From Alkalisalibacterium limincola (GTDB taxonomy: Bacteria; Pseudomonadota; Gammaproteobacteria; Xanthomonadales; Xanthomonadaceae), in the NCBI RefSeq assembly GCF_008017755.1, contig NZ_VRTS01000003.1, positions 310,001 to 374,000 on the forward strand: DNA of 64,000 bases, given 5' to 3'. Numbering within the stretch: position 1 is the first letter of the stretch; each line of letters opens with the position of its first letter. Positions 19,194 through 28,891 of the stretch are shown one piece after another. The position numbers and the translations under genes were made by a program. The notes beneath the pieces were generated by a model, which saw only the letters and a list, made by a program, of their open reading frames with translations, was not told the DNA's origin and did not search any database.

Positions 19194-19562
19194 TCAACGA
19201 CGCCGCGGGCTGTCCGGCGGCTGGTAGACGCTGAGGCCATTGCCGTCGGGGTCGATGAAATCGACTGAGAGCCCGCCGTCCGGGCATTCGCTCACGGGCG
19301 CCACGATCTCGACGCCTTTCCCGGCCAGCGCGTCGGCGTAGTCGTCGATGCCGCCTTCCACCTCGAACACCAACACCGGGGAGTCGCCGGCGCGGGCCTC
19401 CCTGGCGATGAACACGAGCGAGAGATGGCCGACCTGTCCGGTGGCGTATTCGGGGTCGTGCACTTCCACGGGCACACCGAGGACGTCGCGGTAGAACGCG
19501 CAGGCGCGGGCGATGTCGCGGACGAAGAGGACGATGGCGCCGATCTTGCATTGGTCGAGCAT
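19194..19562 (-). CDS. VOC-family (glyoxalase/bleomycin-resistance fold) protein
   Basis: 122-residue vicinal-oxygen-chelate protein. Typical elements: GAIVLFVRDIARACAFYRDV (first beta-alpha unit), GVPVEVHDPEY, LVFEVEGGIDDYADALAGKG and the closing VDFIDPDGNGLSVYQPP. Members bind metals and small ligands in metabolism or resistance; no substrate is indicated. It begins 28 bases after the stop of the ECF sigma gene on the same strand, so they are probably one transcript. Confidence 0.85.
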   Translation of the reverse strand: MLDQCKIGAIVLFVRDIARACAFYRDVLGVPVEVHDPEYATGQVGHLSLVFIAREARAGDSPVLVFEVEGGIDDYADALAGKGVEIVAPVSECPDGGLSVDFIDPDGNGLSVYQPPDSPRRR

Positions 19563-19589
19563 GTGGATCTCCAGGTGGTTGTGTCCCCG

Positions 19590-20216
19590 TCAGTTGCCGC
19601 CGGGCGCCGATCTGTGAGCATCTCCTCCCAGGACGATGAGGTGCCCATCGGCATCGTGGGTGCCCAGCCCCGGGCGCCTGTCGATCGCAGCCTTGAGCGC
19701 CCGGCGCAGGAGCCCGTACTGCAGGTCGACGCAACGCGACGGCCCTGCCCCGGGAATGGCGGCCCAGGCCTCCCCTGCCGACAGGCCTGCCGTGGCGAGC
19801 GACTTCCGGATTGAAGTCAGGCGCTGCCGGAACGCCGTGTCGCTGACGCCCAGGATCCAACGGATCTCCTCGGCCGCGAGGCCGTGCAGGGCCAGGACCG
19901 CCACCCTGCGTGCAGCGGGTGGCATCGAAGCCAGCAGTTCACGCAGCCGGGAGTACGCCTCGACCGGTAGGGTTGTCGTGCTTGGGTCATCACCGAGCAC
20001 CAGGGCCACGGCCGCCTCGCGCTGCCGCCGCCTCACCGCCGTGCGCGCCTGCATCGCTGCAAGCTTGCGCATGACGCCGTGCATCCACGCCGGGTCGTCG
20101 CGACCGGCCTCTAGGGCCGCCACCAGGGTGTCCTGGACCAGGTCATCCGCATCACCCGCGCGATGCACGAGGCGCCGGGCCTTGAGGCGCAGTTCGCGGT
20201 AGCCCTCGTTGTCCAT
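19590..20216 (-). CDS. ECF-type RNA polymerase sigma factor
   Basis: 208-residue sigma-70-like factor. Region 2 near residues 5-65 (RRLVHRAGDADDLVQDTLVA, WMHGVMRKLAAMQARTAVRR), region 4 near residues 90-145 (LLASMPPAARRVAVLALHG, AAEEIRWILGVSDTAFRQRL). The tail of about 60 residues is not assigned. The helix 2.2 portion is shorter than usual, so it is a divergent factor. No anti-sigma gene is adjacent; the downstream neighbour is the VOC gene and the upstream neighbour the BNR-repeat protein, 36 bases away on the same strand, suggesting a three-gene unit. Confidence 0.75.
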   Translation of the reverse strand: MDNEGYRELRLKARRLVHRAGDADDLVQDTLVAALEAGRDDPAWMHGVMRKLAAMQARTAVRRRQREAAVALVLGDDPSTTTLPVEAYSRLRELLASMPPAARRVAVLALHGLAAEEIRWILGVSDTAFRQRLTSIRKSLATAGLSAGEAWAAIPGAGPSRCVDLQYGLLRRALKAAIDRRPGLGTHDADGHLIVLGGDAHRSAPGGN

Positions 20217-20252
20217 GGAGGTCCAGTGCTGGCGCGGGTCGGAAGGGACGTC

Positions 20253-21581
20253 TTACCGGTTGACGGCGCCGCGGAAGAGCTTCACGTCGCTGGAATCATT
20301 GGACCTGAAAGTGCTGTTCACCAGCAAGACCTGGCCGTCCGGCCCGGCGGCAAGCTTGCTTCCGAGCAGGCCCTGCATGCTGCCGTTGACGCCGCCGTCC
20401 GGGTCGATGCTCCCAGGCACCACCTCGGGCTCGGAAAACGTCTCGCCGCGGTCGATCGAATACACGAAGCCGAGCCCGTTGGGCCGGGTCCCGGGCGCCG
20501 GGAACACCTCCCAGGAAACATAGACATGCCCGTCGGTACCCGTGGCGATGGCAGGGAACCCGGTGCTGCCGAAACGTTCGAGCTGGCGGCCGGACAGGTC
20601 CACCGGCGTCGTGAACGCCTCCTCGCCCCGGGCCCGGCGCGCGTACTTGATCCGGTAGCGCTGCATCGGCCCTTCGACGCTCTCGCCATACACCAGGTGG
20701 ACGGTGCCTTCGTCGTCCACGGCGATCTGCGGCGCATCAACGTGACCGGGCCCCGGGTGCACGCTCGATGGTGCAGCGAAGGTCTCGCCGCCGTCCTCCG
20801 ATCGGGTCACGCGCACGTCGGCGTCGGTGCGCTCGCCCAGCGTCCAGGCGACGTGGACGACGCCTTGCGCATCGACGGCCAGGCTGGGCCCGAAGGCCGG
20901 CCCCGCCGCATCTTCCCCGGGAACCCTGCGGGGTGCGGTAAAGGACTCGCCCGCGTCGCTCGAGCGGCTCAACCACAGATCCCCTTCGTAGTCCGTCCAG
21001 GCCGCGTACAAGGTCTCGTCCGGGCCCGGCGCGAGGGCAAGGCTGCCGTTGTGCCAGAAATCCGCGGTGACCCGCCCCTTGCCGGCACCGGCGCGGTCGT
21101 CGGACAGGTTGCGTGCCTCCTTAAACGTGCGCCCGCCATCATCGGAACGCGCGAACAGGATGTCACCGCCATGCGAGCCACCGGAGAAGATGATCTCCTG
21201 CCAGAGCACATGCACCGAGTCGGGCCGTGAATCCGACAGCGCGATCCTCGGCAGCCAGGAGAACACCCCGGGCGTACGCGACACGTCCACAGGTTCCGCC
21301 ATCTGCGCCTCGCCGTCAGCGGAATAACGCTGGAAGAGCAGGTTCTTGCGGGCCTGGTCCACCCACACCACGGCGATGGTACCGCTGGCATCGATGGCCG
21401 CAGTAGGCGCGTCGACGTAGTCGAAGTCGGACTCGTTCATCCGCCATGGCCCCTGGTGGCCACCACCGGAGGCGATTACCTGCGGCTCCTGCCAGGCCAC
21501 CCGATCCCCCGCCAGCAGCCCCGAAACGAGCGCCACCACCAGCGCTGCAAGCGCGATGCTCCTCACGAAGGAATGCTTCAT
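20253..21581 (-). CDS. Exported BNR/Asp-box (sialidase-like) beta-propeller protein
   Basis: 442 residues with signal peptide (SIALAALVVALVSGLLAGD) from ATG 21581. Four Asp-boxes (S-x-D-x-G-x-x-F/W type) are visible: SDDGGRTF, SSDAGESF, SEDGGETF and SIDRGETF, spaced as in the blades of a six-bladed sialidase-like propeller. Catalytic sialidase residues (FRIP motif, Glu/Tyr pair) are not evident, so I do not call it a sialidase. It is a secreted carbohydrate- or protein-binding propeller of unknown role. Upstream of ECF sigma and VOC genes on the same strand. Confidence 0.75.
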   Translation of the reverse strand: MKHSFVRSIALAALVVALVSGLLAGDRVAWQEPQVIASGGGHQGPWRMNESDFDYVDAPTAAIDASGTIAVVWVDQARKNLLFQRYSADGEAQMAEPVDVSRTPGVFSWLPRIALSDSRPDSVHVLWQEIIFSGGSHGGDILFARSDDGGRTFKEARNLSDDRAGAGKGRVTADFWHNGSLALAPGPDETLYAAWTDYEGDLWLSRSSDAGESFTAPRRVPGEDAAGPAFGPSLAVDAQGVVHVAWTLGERTDADVRVTRSEDGGETFAAPSSVHPGPGHVDAPQIAVDDEGTVHLVYGESVEGPMQRYRIKYARRARGEEAFTTPVDLSGRQLERFGSTGFPAIATGTDGHVYVSWEVFPAPGTRPNGLGFVYSIDRGETFSEPEVVPGSIDPDGGVNGSMQGLLGSKLAAGPDGQVLLVNSTFRSNDSSDVKLFRGAVNR

Positions 21582-21661
21582 ATGCAGCCACTCCCTGCCG
21601 GCCGTGCGACATACGACGTGTTCCTCGAAAAGCTTAAGGCAAACGCTTGCCGCTTCCCACC

Positions 21662-22012
21662 TCACGCCATCCGCGTGCCGTTGGGCACGGGCCGCTCCAG
21701 CGTCGTGATCACCACGCCTTCGTCGGTCGGAAAGCCGGTGAGCAGGAACTCGGACACGAACGGCCCGATCTGCTTCGGCGGAAAGTTGATCACCCCGACG
21801 ACCTGCCGTCCCACCAGGTCCTCCGCCGAATACAGGTCACGCACCTGCGCACTGGTCTTGCGCTCGCCATGCGGCCCGAAGTCCACCCACAGCTTCCACG
21901 CCGGCTTGCGCGCCTCGGGAAACGCCTCCACCCGCACCACCGTCCCCGCCACCAGGACGACCTTGGAAAAGTCCCCCCACGAAATCTCGGCAAGTTCGTC
22001 AGCGCTGCTCAT
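21662..22012 (-). CDS. CsaA-like tRNA-binding protein
   Basis: 116-residue single-domain protein with the OB-fold tRNA-binding domain of the CsaA/YgjH/MetRS C-terminal type: DFSKVVLVAGTVVRVEAFPE, RKPAWKLWVDFG, GERKTSAQVRDLY, LVGRQVVGVINFPPKQIGPF and a final strand ending in PNGTRMA. It binds tRNA-like structures; CsaA has been described as a secretion chaperone in Bacillus. ATG 22012 is preferred because upstream in-frame sequence runs through the inverted repeat at 22056-22149. Stand-alone gene. Confidence 0.85.
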   Translation of the reverse strand: MSSADELAEISWGDFSKVVLVAGTVVRVEAFPEARKPAWKLWVDFGPHGERKTSAQVRDLYSAEDLVGRQVVGVINFPPKQIGPFVSEFLLTGFPTDEGVVITTLERPVPNGTRMA

Positions 22013-22055
22013 CTCCGGAGTATCCCCCACCACCCCACTCCGCCGCGACCCGCAG

Positions 22056-22149
22056 GCGGGGGTGCGCGGGGTACTCCTCCCAAGAATCTTTAAAGAAAAA
22101 CCCCGCAGGGGTTTTTCGATTCGGGGAGGAGTACCCCGCGCACCCCCGC
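22056..22149. terminator. Nested inverted repeat: 26-bp perfect arms enclosing a second terminator-like hairpin
   Basis: Arms 22056-22081 and 22124-22149 are perfect reverse complements over 26 bases. Inside them 22095-22117 forms a second perfect hairpin: a 10-base stem (gaaaaacccc / ggggtttttc) with loop gca. The inner stem with flanking A and T tracts has the shape of a bidirectional rho-independent terminator and would end the long leftward operon after the oxidoreductase (stop at 22194). The outer arms are unusual for a simple terminator. Confidence 0.8.
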
Positions 22150-22193
22150 TTCCAGCAACTCCCACGCCACCGGGACCAAACCCCGAACAAGCC

Positions 22194-23507
22194 CTACTCG
22201 CGCGCAGCCTTCCACCAATCCTTCACCTGCGCCCGCCAATACGCCCCCTGCGCCGCCAGCAGCCCAAAAGGCTTGAACGCCGAAACCAACCCATAGTCGG
22301 AAAGCTCCCGCCAACGCGCATCCCCTTCCGCGATCCCCGCAGCCACCAACTCACCCGCGAACGTCGTCGGCCCCACCCCGTGCCCGCCGAAAGCCTGCGA
22401 CAGCCAAAGCCCCGGCGCGATCTCCCCGACCTGCGGCATCTCGTGACGCGCGTAGCTCATCAATCCCGACCACGCGGAATCGATCCCCACCCCCTGGAGC
22501 TGCGGAAACACCCGCAGCAGATCGCGCATCAGCAGCCGCCGCACGCCCGCCGGATCACGGTCGCGGATGGAGATCCGCCCTCCCCACAGCAGCCGCCCGT
22601 CCGGCAACGGCCGGTAATAGTCGAATGCAAAGCGCGTGTCGTAGACCGCCGAACGCGTCGTCATCACCTGCGCCATGCGCTCGCCCAGCGGCTCGCTCAC
22701 CATCACGTAGGTCGCGATCGGCATCACGCCCCGGTCCACGTCGCGCCGCAGCCCCGCCAGGTAGCCGCCACAGGCCAGCACCACGTTGCGTGCGCGCACC
22801 TCGCCGTCCGGCGTCCTGACCCGCCACCCGCTGCCCTCTCGATCCAGCGAAAGCGCCGGGCTGTGCTCGTGCACCGCCACGCCCATCGCCCGCGCCGCCA
22901 TCGCCACCCCACGCGCATACTTCACCGGGTGGAAATGGAACGAGCCGGGCTCGCTCAACGCCGCGCTGTAGCGATCGGTGTGCAGCTGCGTGCGCAGCGC
23001 CGCGCGATCGACCCAGTGCCAGTGCGTGTCGAAGTGGTCGCGCAACAGCGCCTGGCGCTCGCGCAGTACCGCGGGGTCCTTGAACCAGTTCGCCCACAGC
23101 ACCGGCGCATCGACCCGGTCGCAGTCGATGCGGTAGCGCTGGCTGCGCTCGCGGATCAGCCCGACCGCCTCGCGGGTGCCCCGATGCAGGGCCTTGGCGC
23201 GCCGTGGCCCGAGGTCCGCCAGCAGGGCCGCCTCGCCGCGCGAGAACCCGGAGAATACGAAACCGCCGTTGCGACCCGAGGCCCCGAAGGCCAGCGACCT
23301 GGCCTCCAGCAGGCAAATGCCGTCCTGGCCCCGCTCGGCCAGCCCCAATGCGGTGTTGAGTCCGGCGAACCCGCCGCCGACGATGCACGTCTCGACCTCC
23401 ACCACGCCGGACAGCGGCGCAAGGGTGTCCCCCTCGCCCGCCGTCGCGTCGTAGTAGTTGCCAGGGCGCCCGTTTCCGGGCGGCAGGGGCTCAGCTGTTT
23501 TCGGCAA
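22194..23507 (-). CDS. FAD-dependent amine/D-amino-acid oxidase-family protein
   Basis: 437-residue flavoprotein of the DAO family. The FAD Rossmann motif [20 protein letters not shown] begins near residue 39, followed by [16 protein letters not shown], the phrase typical of the gamma-glutamylputrescine oxidase/YgaF-like branch. Conserved C-terminal [18 protein letters not shown] closes the FAD site. It oxidises an amine or amino acid; PuuB-like activity is a guess. Annotated start is TTG 23507 because no ATG precedes the FAD motif; it overlaps the end of galU by 17 bases, which indicates translational coupling in the leftward operon. Confidence 0.8.
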   Translation of the reverse strand: MPKTAEPLPPGNGRPGNYYDATAGEGDTLAPLSGVVEVETCIVGGGFAGLNTALGLAERGQDGICLLEARSLAFGASGRNGGFVFSGFSRGEAALLADLGPRRAKALHRGTREAVGLIRERSQRYRIDCDRVDAPVLWANWFKDPAVLRERQALLRDHFDTHWHWVDRAALRTQLHTDRYSAALSEPGSFHFHPVKYARGVAMAARAMGVAVHEHSPALSLDREGSGWRVRTPDGEVRARNVVLACGGYLAGLRRDVDRGVMPIATYVMVSEPLGERMAQVMTTRSAVYDTRFAFDYYRPLPDGRLLWGGRISIRDRDPAGVRRLLMRDLLRVFPQLQGVGIDSAWSGLMSYARHEMPQVGEIAPGLWLSQAFGGHGVGPTTFAGELVAAGIAEGDARWRELSDYGLVSAFKPFGLLAAQGAYWRAQVKDWWKAARE

Positions 23508-24393
23508 CGCCCAGCTCGTCCAGCGCCGACTGCATCGCCGCCGCGGCAGCCTCGCTCAGCTTCTCGTTGTCCAGCGCGAACCGGATCGTCGCCTCGATCA
23601 GGCCGATGTGGCTGCCGCAATCGAAGCGGGTGCCCTTGAAGCGGTAGGCCAGCACCGGGTCATCGACCAGCAGTGCCGCGATCGCGTCGGTCAGCTGGAT
23701 CTCGCCACCCGCGCCCGGCGTCGTGCTCTCCAGGAGCTCGAAGATGCGCGGGCTCAGCACGTAGCGACCGACCACGGCCAACGTGCTCGGCGCATCGGCA
23801 GGCTTGGGCTTCTCCACCATGTGGGTGATGCGACCGTGGCGGTTGCTGAAGGTGTCGGTCGCCACGATGCCGTAGCTGCCGGTCTTCTCGCGCGGCACGT
23901 CCTGCACGGCGATCACGCTGGCCGACTCGGCCTCGGCCAGGTCGACCATCTGCTTGAGGGCGCCATCGCCCCCCCGGTTCCAGATCAGGTCGTCGGGCAG
24001 CAGCACCGCGAAGGGCTCGTTGCCGACCACCGGCTTGGCGCACAACACCGCGTGCCCCAGCCCCAGCGCCTCGGCCTGGGTCACGAAGATGGCCCGCACA
24101 TGCGAGGGCAGCACGCCGCGGATCGTCTCCAGCAGCTCGTGCTTGCCGGCGCGCTCGAGCTTCTGTTCCAGCTCGTAGGCCTTGTCGAAGTAGTCCGCGA
24201 CCGCGTGCTTGTAGCGGTTGGTGATGAACACCAGCGTCTCGCAGCCCGCCGCGACGGCCTCGTCCACCGCGTACTGGATCAGCGGCCGGTCGACGATCGG
24301 CAGCATCTCCTTGGGTACGGTCTTGGTGGCTGGCAGGAAGCGGGTGCCCAGACCCGCGACGGGAAAAACAGCGGTACGGACCCGGGAAGTCAA
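23491..24393 (-). CDS. galU: UTP-glucose-1-phosphate uridylyltransferase
   Basis: Makes UDP-glucose from UTP and glucose-1-phosphate for lipopolysaccharide and exopolysaccharide. 300 residues, the usual size. Signature [20 protein letters not shown] at residues 9-28 is the nucleotidyl-transferase motif, followed by [18 protein letters not shown]. Further conserved parts are [31 protein letters not shown] and EIQLTDAIA. The start appears to be TTG 24393, overlapping the stop of the wbpM-like gene (TTGA). Operon placement next to polysaccharide genes fits the function. Confidence 0.95.
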   Translation of the reverse strand: MTSRVRTAVFPVAGLGTRFLPATKTVPKEMLPIVDRPLIQYAVDEAVAAGCETLVFITNRYKHAVADYFDKAYELEQKLERAGKHELLETIRGVLPSHVRAIFVTQAEALGLGHAVLCAKPVVGNEPFAVLLPDDLIWNRGGDGALKQMVDLAEAESASVIAVQDVPREKTGSYGIVATDTFSNRHGRITHMVEKPKPADAPSTLAVVGRYVLSPRIFELLESTTPGAGGEIQLTDAIAALLVDDPVLAYRFKGTRFDCGSHIGLIEATIRFALDNEKLSEAAAAAMQSALDELGVAENS

Positions 24394-26303
24394 GACGGGG
24401 AGCCCCCTTGGAGTTGGACCACGTTGTTGGACGGTTTCGCCTGGTCGCCCTCGGGCGCATCGGGGCGGTACTCGGGCACGCTGGTGCGAAGGACGTGCTC
24501 GATGCGTGACAGGTCATAGCGACCCACGGCGTCGCGCGCCAGCTTCACCGCCCGCGCCACGGAATCGTCGTCCACCTCGCGCGGCTCGGCCTCGAGGATC
24601 TTCGGGTGCAGCGTGGCCCGGTACTTCTCGTCGGGATGGAACAGCGATTCGTGCAGCTTCTCGCCGGGGCGAAGGCCCGTGTAGACGATATGGATGTCGC
24701 GCCCGGGCTGCTTGCCCGCCACCCGGATCATCTGCTCGGCCAGCATGCGGATCGCCACCGGCGTGCCCATGTCCAGCGTGAAGATCGACTCCTTCGAGCC
24801 CATCGCCGAGGCCTGGATGATCAACTGGCAGGCCTCGGGGATGGTCATGAAGAAGCGCGTGACATCCGGGTGGGTCACCGTGACCGGGCCGCCCTGCCGG
24901 ATCTGTTCGCGGAACAGCGGCACCACGGACCCGGCCGAATCCAGCACGTTGCCGAAGCGAACCGTGACGAAACGGGTCTGGCAGTCGGCCGAGATCTGGT
25001 GGCAGACCATCTCGGCCAGGCGCTTGGTGGCGCCCAGCACGTTGACCGGGTCGACCGCCTTGTCGGTCGAGATCAGCACGAAGGTACCCACGCCGGCCTC
25101 GGCGGCCGCCCGCGCGGTCACCTCGGTGGCCAGCACGTTGTTGAGCATCGCCTCGCGCAATTCATCCTCGAGCAGGGGCACCTGCTTGTAGGCCGCGGCA
25201 TGGAACACCGCGTCGACGCTGGCCCGCGACAGCGCATGCTTCATCACCGCCGGGTCGCCGCAGTTGCCCAGGATGGTGGTCAGCCTCAGGGCCGGGTAAC
25301 CGCGAAGCAGTTCCTGGGCGATGTTGCACAGGCCCAGCTCGGAGAATTCGACCAGCACCAGCTGGTGCACGCCCAGCCGGGCGCACTTGCGGCACAGCTC
25401 CGAGCCGATCGAGCCGCCGGCACCGGTCACCAGGACCGTGCGGCCCTCCAGCCAGTTGCCCATCCGGTCCCAGTCACCGGGCACCGGCTCGCGGCCCAGC
25501 AGGTCCTCGATCGGCACCTCCTGCAGCTCACCCGGCGCCACGCGCCCGTCCAGCACGTCCTGGATGCGTGGCACGCTGCGGAACGGCAGCTTGGACTTCT
25601 CGCAAAGCTGCAGGATGCGCTGCATCGCCTCCGCCCCCACCGAGGGCATCGCGATGACCAGCATCTGCGAAGCGGTCTCGCGGCCGGTCCGCTCGACCTC
25701 GTCGAGACGCCCCAGCACCGGCACGCCGTGGATGCGGCTGCCCCTGAGGAAGGGGTCGTCGTCGAGGAAGCCGATCGGCACGTAGCGCGGATCCCGCTTG
25801 AGGTCGCGCACCAGCGCCTCGCCGGCCCGGCCGGCACCCAGGATCAACACGCGGAGGCCGGGCTCGCCATCGCCCTGCGCGTGGTGGGCGTCCTTCCAGG
25901 CGCGGTAGAGCAGGCGCGGGGCACCCAGCGTGATCACCAGGCCCAGCGGATAGGCCAGCAGCACCAGGCGGGGCACCAGGAAGGCGCGGTCGAAGAAGAG
26001 GAACAGGGCCGCACCGATCGCGATGGCGCCGACGACGGAGGCCCGCAGGATATTGAACAGGTCGGGCATGCTGGCAAAGCGCCACAGGCCCTTGTAAAGG
26101 CCCATCCGCCAGAACACCAGAGCCTGGATCGCCAGTACCAGCGCCACCTCCGCGCTGAACCACGGCACCGCCGGCGCGTCGACCTGGTAGCTGAACCGGA
26201 TCCGGTTCAGGCCCACCCAGCACAACCACACCATCATCAGATCGTGGGCGACCACCAGAATGCGCGGCAACCATCCCACCAGCATCCGTTTGCTGTAGGT
26301 CAT
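24390..26303 (-). CDS. Membrane-anchored nucleoside-diphosphate sugar dehydratase/epimerase, WbpM/CapD type
   Basis: 637 residues, the usual length of WbpM/PglF/CapD-like enzymes that convert UDP-GlcNAc to a 4-keto-6-deoxy sugar for O-antigen or glycan. Residues 1-125 hold four hydrophobic segments. A first Rossmann (CoA-binding-like) domain follows with [21 protein letters not shown]. The catalytic SDR domain starts near residue 290 with [35 protein letters not shown] contains the modified active-site segment with Lys. [16 protein letters not shown] and [10 protein letters not shown] are typical. ATG 26303 overlaps the upstream stop (ATGA). In Pseudomonas aeruginosa wbpM closes the O-antigen locus near ihfB (himD), as here. 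Confidence 0.92.
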   Translation of the reverse strand: MTYSKRMLVGWLPRILVVAHDLMMVWLCWVGLNRIRFSYQVDAPAVPWFSAEVALVLAIQALVFWRMGLYKGLWRFASMPDLFNILRASVVGAIAIGAALFLFFDRAFLVPRLVLLAYPLGLVITLGAPRLLYRAWKDAHHAQGDGEPGLRVLILGAGRAGEALVRDLKRDPRYVPIGFLDDDPFLRGSRIHGVPVLGRLDEVERTGRETASQMLVIAMPSVGAEAMQRILQLCEKSKLPFRSVPRIQDVLDGRVAPGELQEVPIEDLLGREPVPGDWDRMGNWLEGRTVLVTGAGGSIGSELCRKCARLGVHQLVLVEFSELGLCNIAQELLRGYPALRLTTILGNCGDPAVMKHALSRASVDAVFHAAAYKQVPLLEDELREAMLNNVLATEVTARAAAEAGVGTFVLISTDKAVDPVNVLGATKRLAEMVCHQISADCQTRFVTVRFGNVLDSAGSVVPLFREQIRQGGPVTVTHPDVTRFFMTIPEACQLIIQASAMGSKESIFTLDMGTPVAIRMLAEQMIRVAGKQPGRDIHIVYTGLRPGEKLHESLFHPDEKYRATLHPKILEAEPREVDDDSVARAVKLARDAVGRYDLSRIEHVLRTSVPEYRPDAPEGDQAKPSNNVVQLQGGSPS

Positions 26304-27350
26304 CTACCGCGCCTCCTGCGCATTCGCATCAGCCAAATCCTCTTCATCGACAATCGGGCCATGCACAATCCGGCGATGCCCACGAAGAACGCCAATCCGG
26401 CCAACTCAGCGGGGCTGTTCCAGAAACCAATGGCTATTATGGCAGCAACGAGACCCATGAACGTATATAGATACGTAATCCGGGCGTGGGAGTGGCCTTG
26501 CCGCACCGCCCATTGGTAGGCGTGCTCGCGGTGGGGCTCCCACCAGCGGCGCCCCCGGGCGATGCGCTCGGCCAGGGTCACGCCGGTGTCGACGATGAAT
26601 ACCGCCGGCAGCAGGCCCAGCAGCAGCCACTGTGGCGGCGCGCTGCGCGAGGCCGCGACCAGCAGCAGCACGGCCAGGCTGTAACCCAGGGCCCCGCTGC
26701 CCACGTCACCCAGGAAGATCCTCGCCTGCGGGAAATTGAACGGCAGGAACCCGATGCAGGCCGCGCACACCCCCAGCGCAACCAGGGTCCACGGGCCGTC
26801 GAGCGCACCGGGCAACCAGGTCACCGCCAGCGCCACCAGGGCCGCCTGGGCGGTGGCGATGCCATTGATGCCGTCCATGAAGTTCCACAGGTTGACCATG
26901 CCGGCCACCCAGAACATCGCCACGGCGATCACCGCCACGTCGAAGGGACCGGTTGGCCAACCCAGCACCGCCAGGGCCACGGCCAGGCCGGCAGCCAGGT
27001 GTACCCCCAGGCGGAACAGCGCCGGGAGGTCGCGGTGGTCGTCCCACCAGCCGACACCGGCCACGGCGAGCAAGCCGGCCAGCGCCCACCAGGTGGCCGC
27101 GGTGCCGGCCACCGGCCCCAGCTGGATCGCCAGCACCAGCGTGGCGGCGATTGCCGCCACGATGCCGACCCCTCCCCCGCGCGGCGTCGGCACCGAATGG
27201 CTGCGCCGCGCCCCCCGGCTGGTCTAGCATCGCGCGCGAAAGCGCGTAGCGCCGCGCAAGCCACGCACCCAGTGCAGCGATACCCGCGCACCCCAGAACC
27301 AGGCCCAGCAGCAGCATCGGCAACTGCACGCCCTGCGCCACGTCAGGCAT
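26300..27350 (-). CDS. Undecaprenyl-phosphate sugar-1-phosphate transferase, WecA/WbpL type, one apparent frameshift
   Basis: Polytopic inner-membrane enzyme that starts O-antigen or related glycan synthesis by moving a HexNAc-1-phosphate onto undecaprenyl phosphate. About 349 residues after correction, normal for WbpL. Motifs: VGWWDDHRDLP (Asp pair), MVNLWNFMDGINGIA (the NxxNxxDGxxGL-type motif), ARIFLGDVGSGALGYSL and EHAYQWAVRQGHSHARIT. The frame changes at 27211-27216 where a C6 run (plus strand) should have five: ...MLDQPG continues as ARRSHSVPTPRGGG. Corrected length is 1,050 nt. ATG 27350 overlaps the lapB stop by eight bases, so translation is coupled. Confidence 0.88.
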
Positions 27351-28515
27351 CGGCCAGGTTGTGCACGGGCTTCACCGAGCCCCAGTTCTTGCAACTCGGG
27401 CACTGCCAGTGGTGGTTGCGCGCACCGAAGCCGCAATGGCTGCAGCGGTAGGCCGGCGATCGCATGATCAACTGCTCGGTCACCTGCTTCAGGGCGGCCA
27501 GTGTCCCGGACAGGTCCGAACTGCCGTCCTCCAGGCTCATCTCGATCAGCGCCGCCTGCCCGCGGATCGACGGACGGCGGCGCAACTGGCTGGACAGGAA
27601 CTCCGCCGCCGCCGCCCGGCCCTCCTCGTGCTCGATGATGCGTGCCATCGCCAGGATCGGCGATACGCCCGGATGGCGCTCGATCATCTCCGCCAGGAAC
27701 GCCTTGGCCCGCGACACGTCCTCGCGGTTCTCGTAGATCTGCAGTAGCGGGCGGAGGATCTCCGGCAGGTAGTCCACGTCCAGGCGCGCCACCCGCTCGA
27801 AGGCGCGCATCGCCGCCGCGTCGTTGCCCAGGGCCTGCTCGATGCGTCCCTCGGCCAGGCTGGCGCGCACGCTCTGGCCATCGGCGGCGAAGGCGTGCGC
27901 GAGCTCCTGCTTGGCCTGTTCATAGTCGCCGCGCTGGCGGGCCGCCTCGGCCAGCTCGCAGTGGAACTGCGCCACCAGCCGCCCCATCGACTCGCCCGTG
28001 CTGGACTGGTAGCGGCGCGCATGGTCGATGGCCTTCTGCCACTCCCGCTCGGCCTGGTAGATCGAGATCAGGTGGCGCAGGGCCTGCGGCACCTCCGCGT
28101 CGGCCTGCACCAGCTCCGAGAACAGCGTCTCGGCGCGGTCCAGCAACCCCGCGCGCATGTAGTCCTCGCCCAGTTCCAGCAGCGCCATCGTCTTGTGCTG
28201 CTCGCTCAGTCCCGGCCGCGTCACCAGGCCCTGGTGCAGGCGGATGGCGCGCTCGATCTCGCCACGCCGACGGAACAGATGGCCCAGCGCCACCTGGGTC
28301 TCGATCGTGTCCTTGTCGGTCTCGGCAATCTGCAGGAACAGCTCCAGCGCCTTGTCCTGCTGCTCGGTGAGCAGGTAGTTCAGGCCGCGGAAGTAGGTCG
28401 TCGACAGCCGCGTGACACGGTGGCCGGTCTTGCGCGCCCCGCCCCTGCGGCCCACCAGCCAACCACTGAATGCCGCCACCGGCAGCAACAGCACCCAGAG
28501 CAGCGACCAGTTCAC
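27343..28515 (-). CDS. lapB: Lipopolysaccharide assembly protein B
   Basis: LapB (YciM) controls LPS synthesis by presenting LpxC to FtsH. 390 residues from GTG 28515: one N-terminal membrane helix (LLWVLLLPVAAFSGWLVG), about nine TPR-like units (e.g. GLNYLLTEQQDKALELFLQI, TQVALGHLFRRRGEIERAI, LLELGEDYMRAGLLDRAETL), and a C-terminal rubredoxin-like metal site with two Cys pairs (CSHCGFGARNHHWQCPSC). GTG 28515 overlaps the lapA stop (GTGA) as commonly seen for this pair; an upstream in-frame start at 28614 would lie inside lapA. Confidence 0.95.
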   Translation of the reverse strand: MNWSLLWVLLLPVAAFSGWLVGRRGGARKTGHRVTRLSTTYFRGLNYLLTEQQDKALELFLQIAETDKDTIETQVALGHLFRRRGEIERAIRLHQGLVTRPGLSEQHKTMALLELGEDYMRAGLLDRAETLFSELVQADAEVPQALRHLISIYQAEREWQKAIDHARRYQSSTGESMGRLVAQFHCELAEAARQRGDYEQAKQELAHAFAADGQSVRASLAEGRIEQALGNDAAAMRAFERVARLDVDYLPEILRPLLQIYENREDVSRAKAFLAEMIERHPGVSPILAMARIIEHEEGRAAAAEFLSSQLRRRPSIRGQAALIEMSLEDGSSDLSGTLAALKQVTEQLIMRSPAYRCSHCGFGARNHHWQCPSCKNWGSVKPVHNLADA

Positions 28516-28805
28516 GACCGCGGCGGATGCATCGGCGGCAGTGGTTCCTGTGCCGGGGCACCCGGCTCGGAAGCCTTCGAGCGCGAGCGTCGCAGTTGCC
28601 GCTGCAGCGGCCACACCACGCCCGCCAGCACGGCCAGCCCCCCGAGGATCGCCCCCACCAGCATGGCCAGCAGGACGACCACGCCCAGGGAGAGCGTGAA
28701 CCGGTCGAAGTACAGGTCGATGACCACCGGATCGGCGTTGAGTGCGCTGAAGGCCATGCCCAGCGCGACGAAGAGGATGGCGATGAGGACCTGCAACACG
28801 CGCAT
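28512..28805 (-). CDS. lapA: Lipopolysaccharide assembly protein A domain protein
   Basis: 97 residues with two membrane helices (LQVLIAILFVALGMAFSALN; LGVVVLLAMLVGAILGGLAV) separated by PVVIDLYFDRFTLSL, the LapA pattern. Basic and proline-rich cytoplasmic tail. LapA works with LapB in regulating LPS synthesis. ATG 28805 starts MRVLQV; TTG 28814 is an alternative. Directly precedes lapB with overlapping stop/start. Confidence 0.9.
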   Translation of the reverse strand: MRVLQVLIAILFVALGMAFSALNADPVVIDLYFDRFTLSLGVVVLLAMLVGAILGGLAVLAGVVWPLQRQLRRSRSKASEPGAPAQEPLPPMHPPRS

Positions 28806-28891
28806 GGATTCCAACCTCGGACGGGGTGCCCGAAGCTTAGCTGAAAGCCATCATTTACTGTAGGCGCACCGCGGAAGCGGCGACCTGGAAC

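Noticed and set aside
20253-21581. Sialidase.
   Set aside because: Asp-boxes are present but the catalytic residues are not evident, so only a propeller fold is supported.
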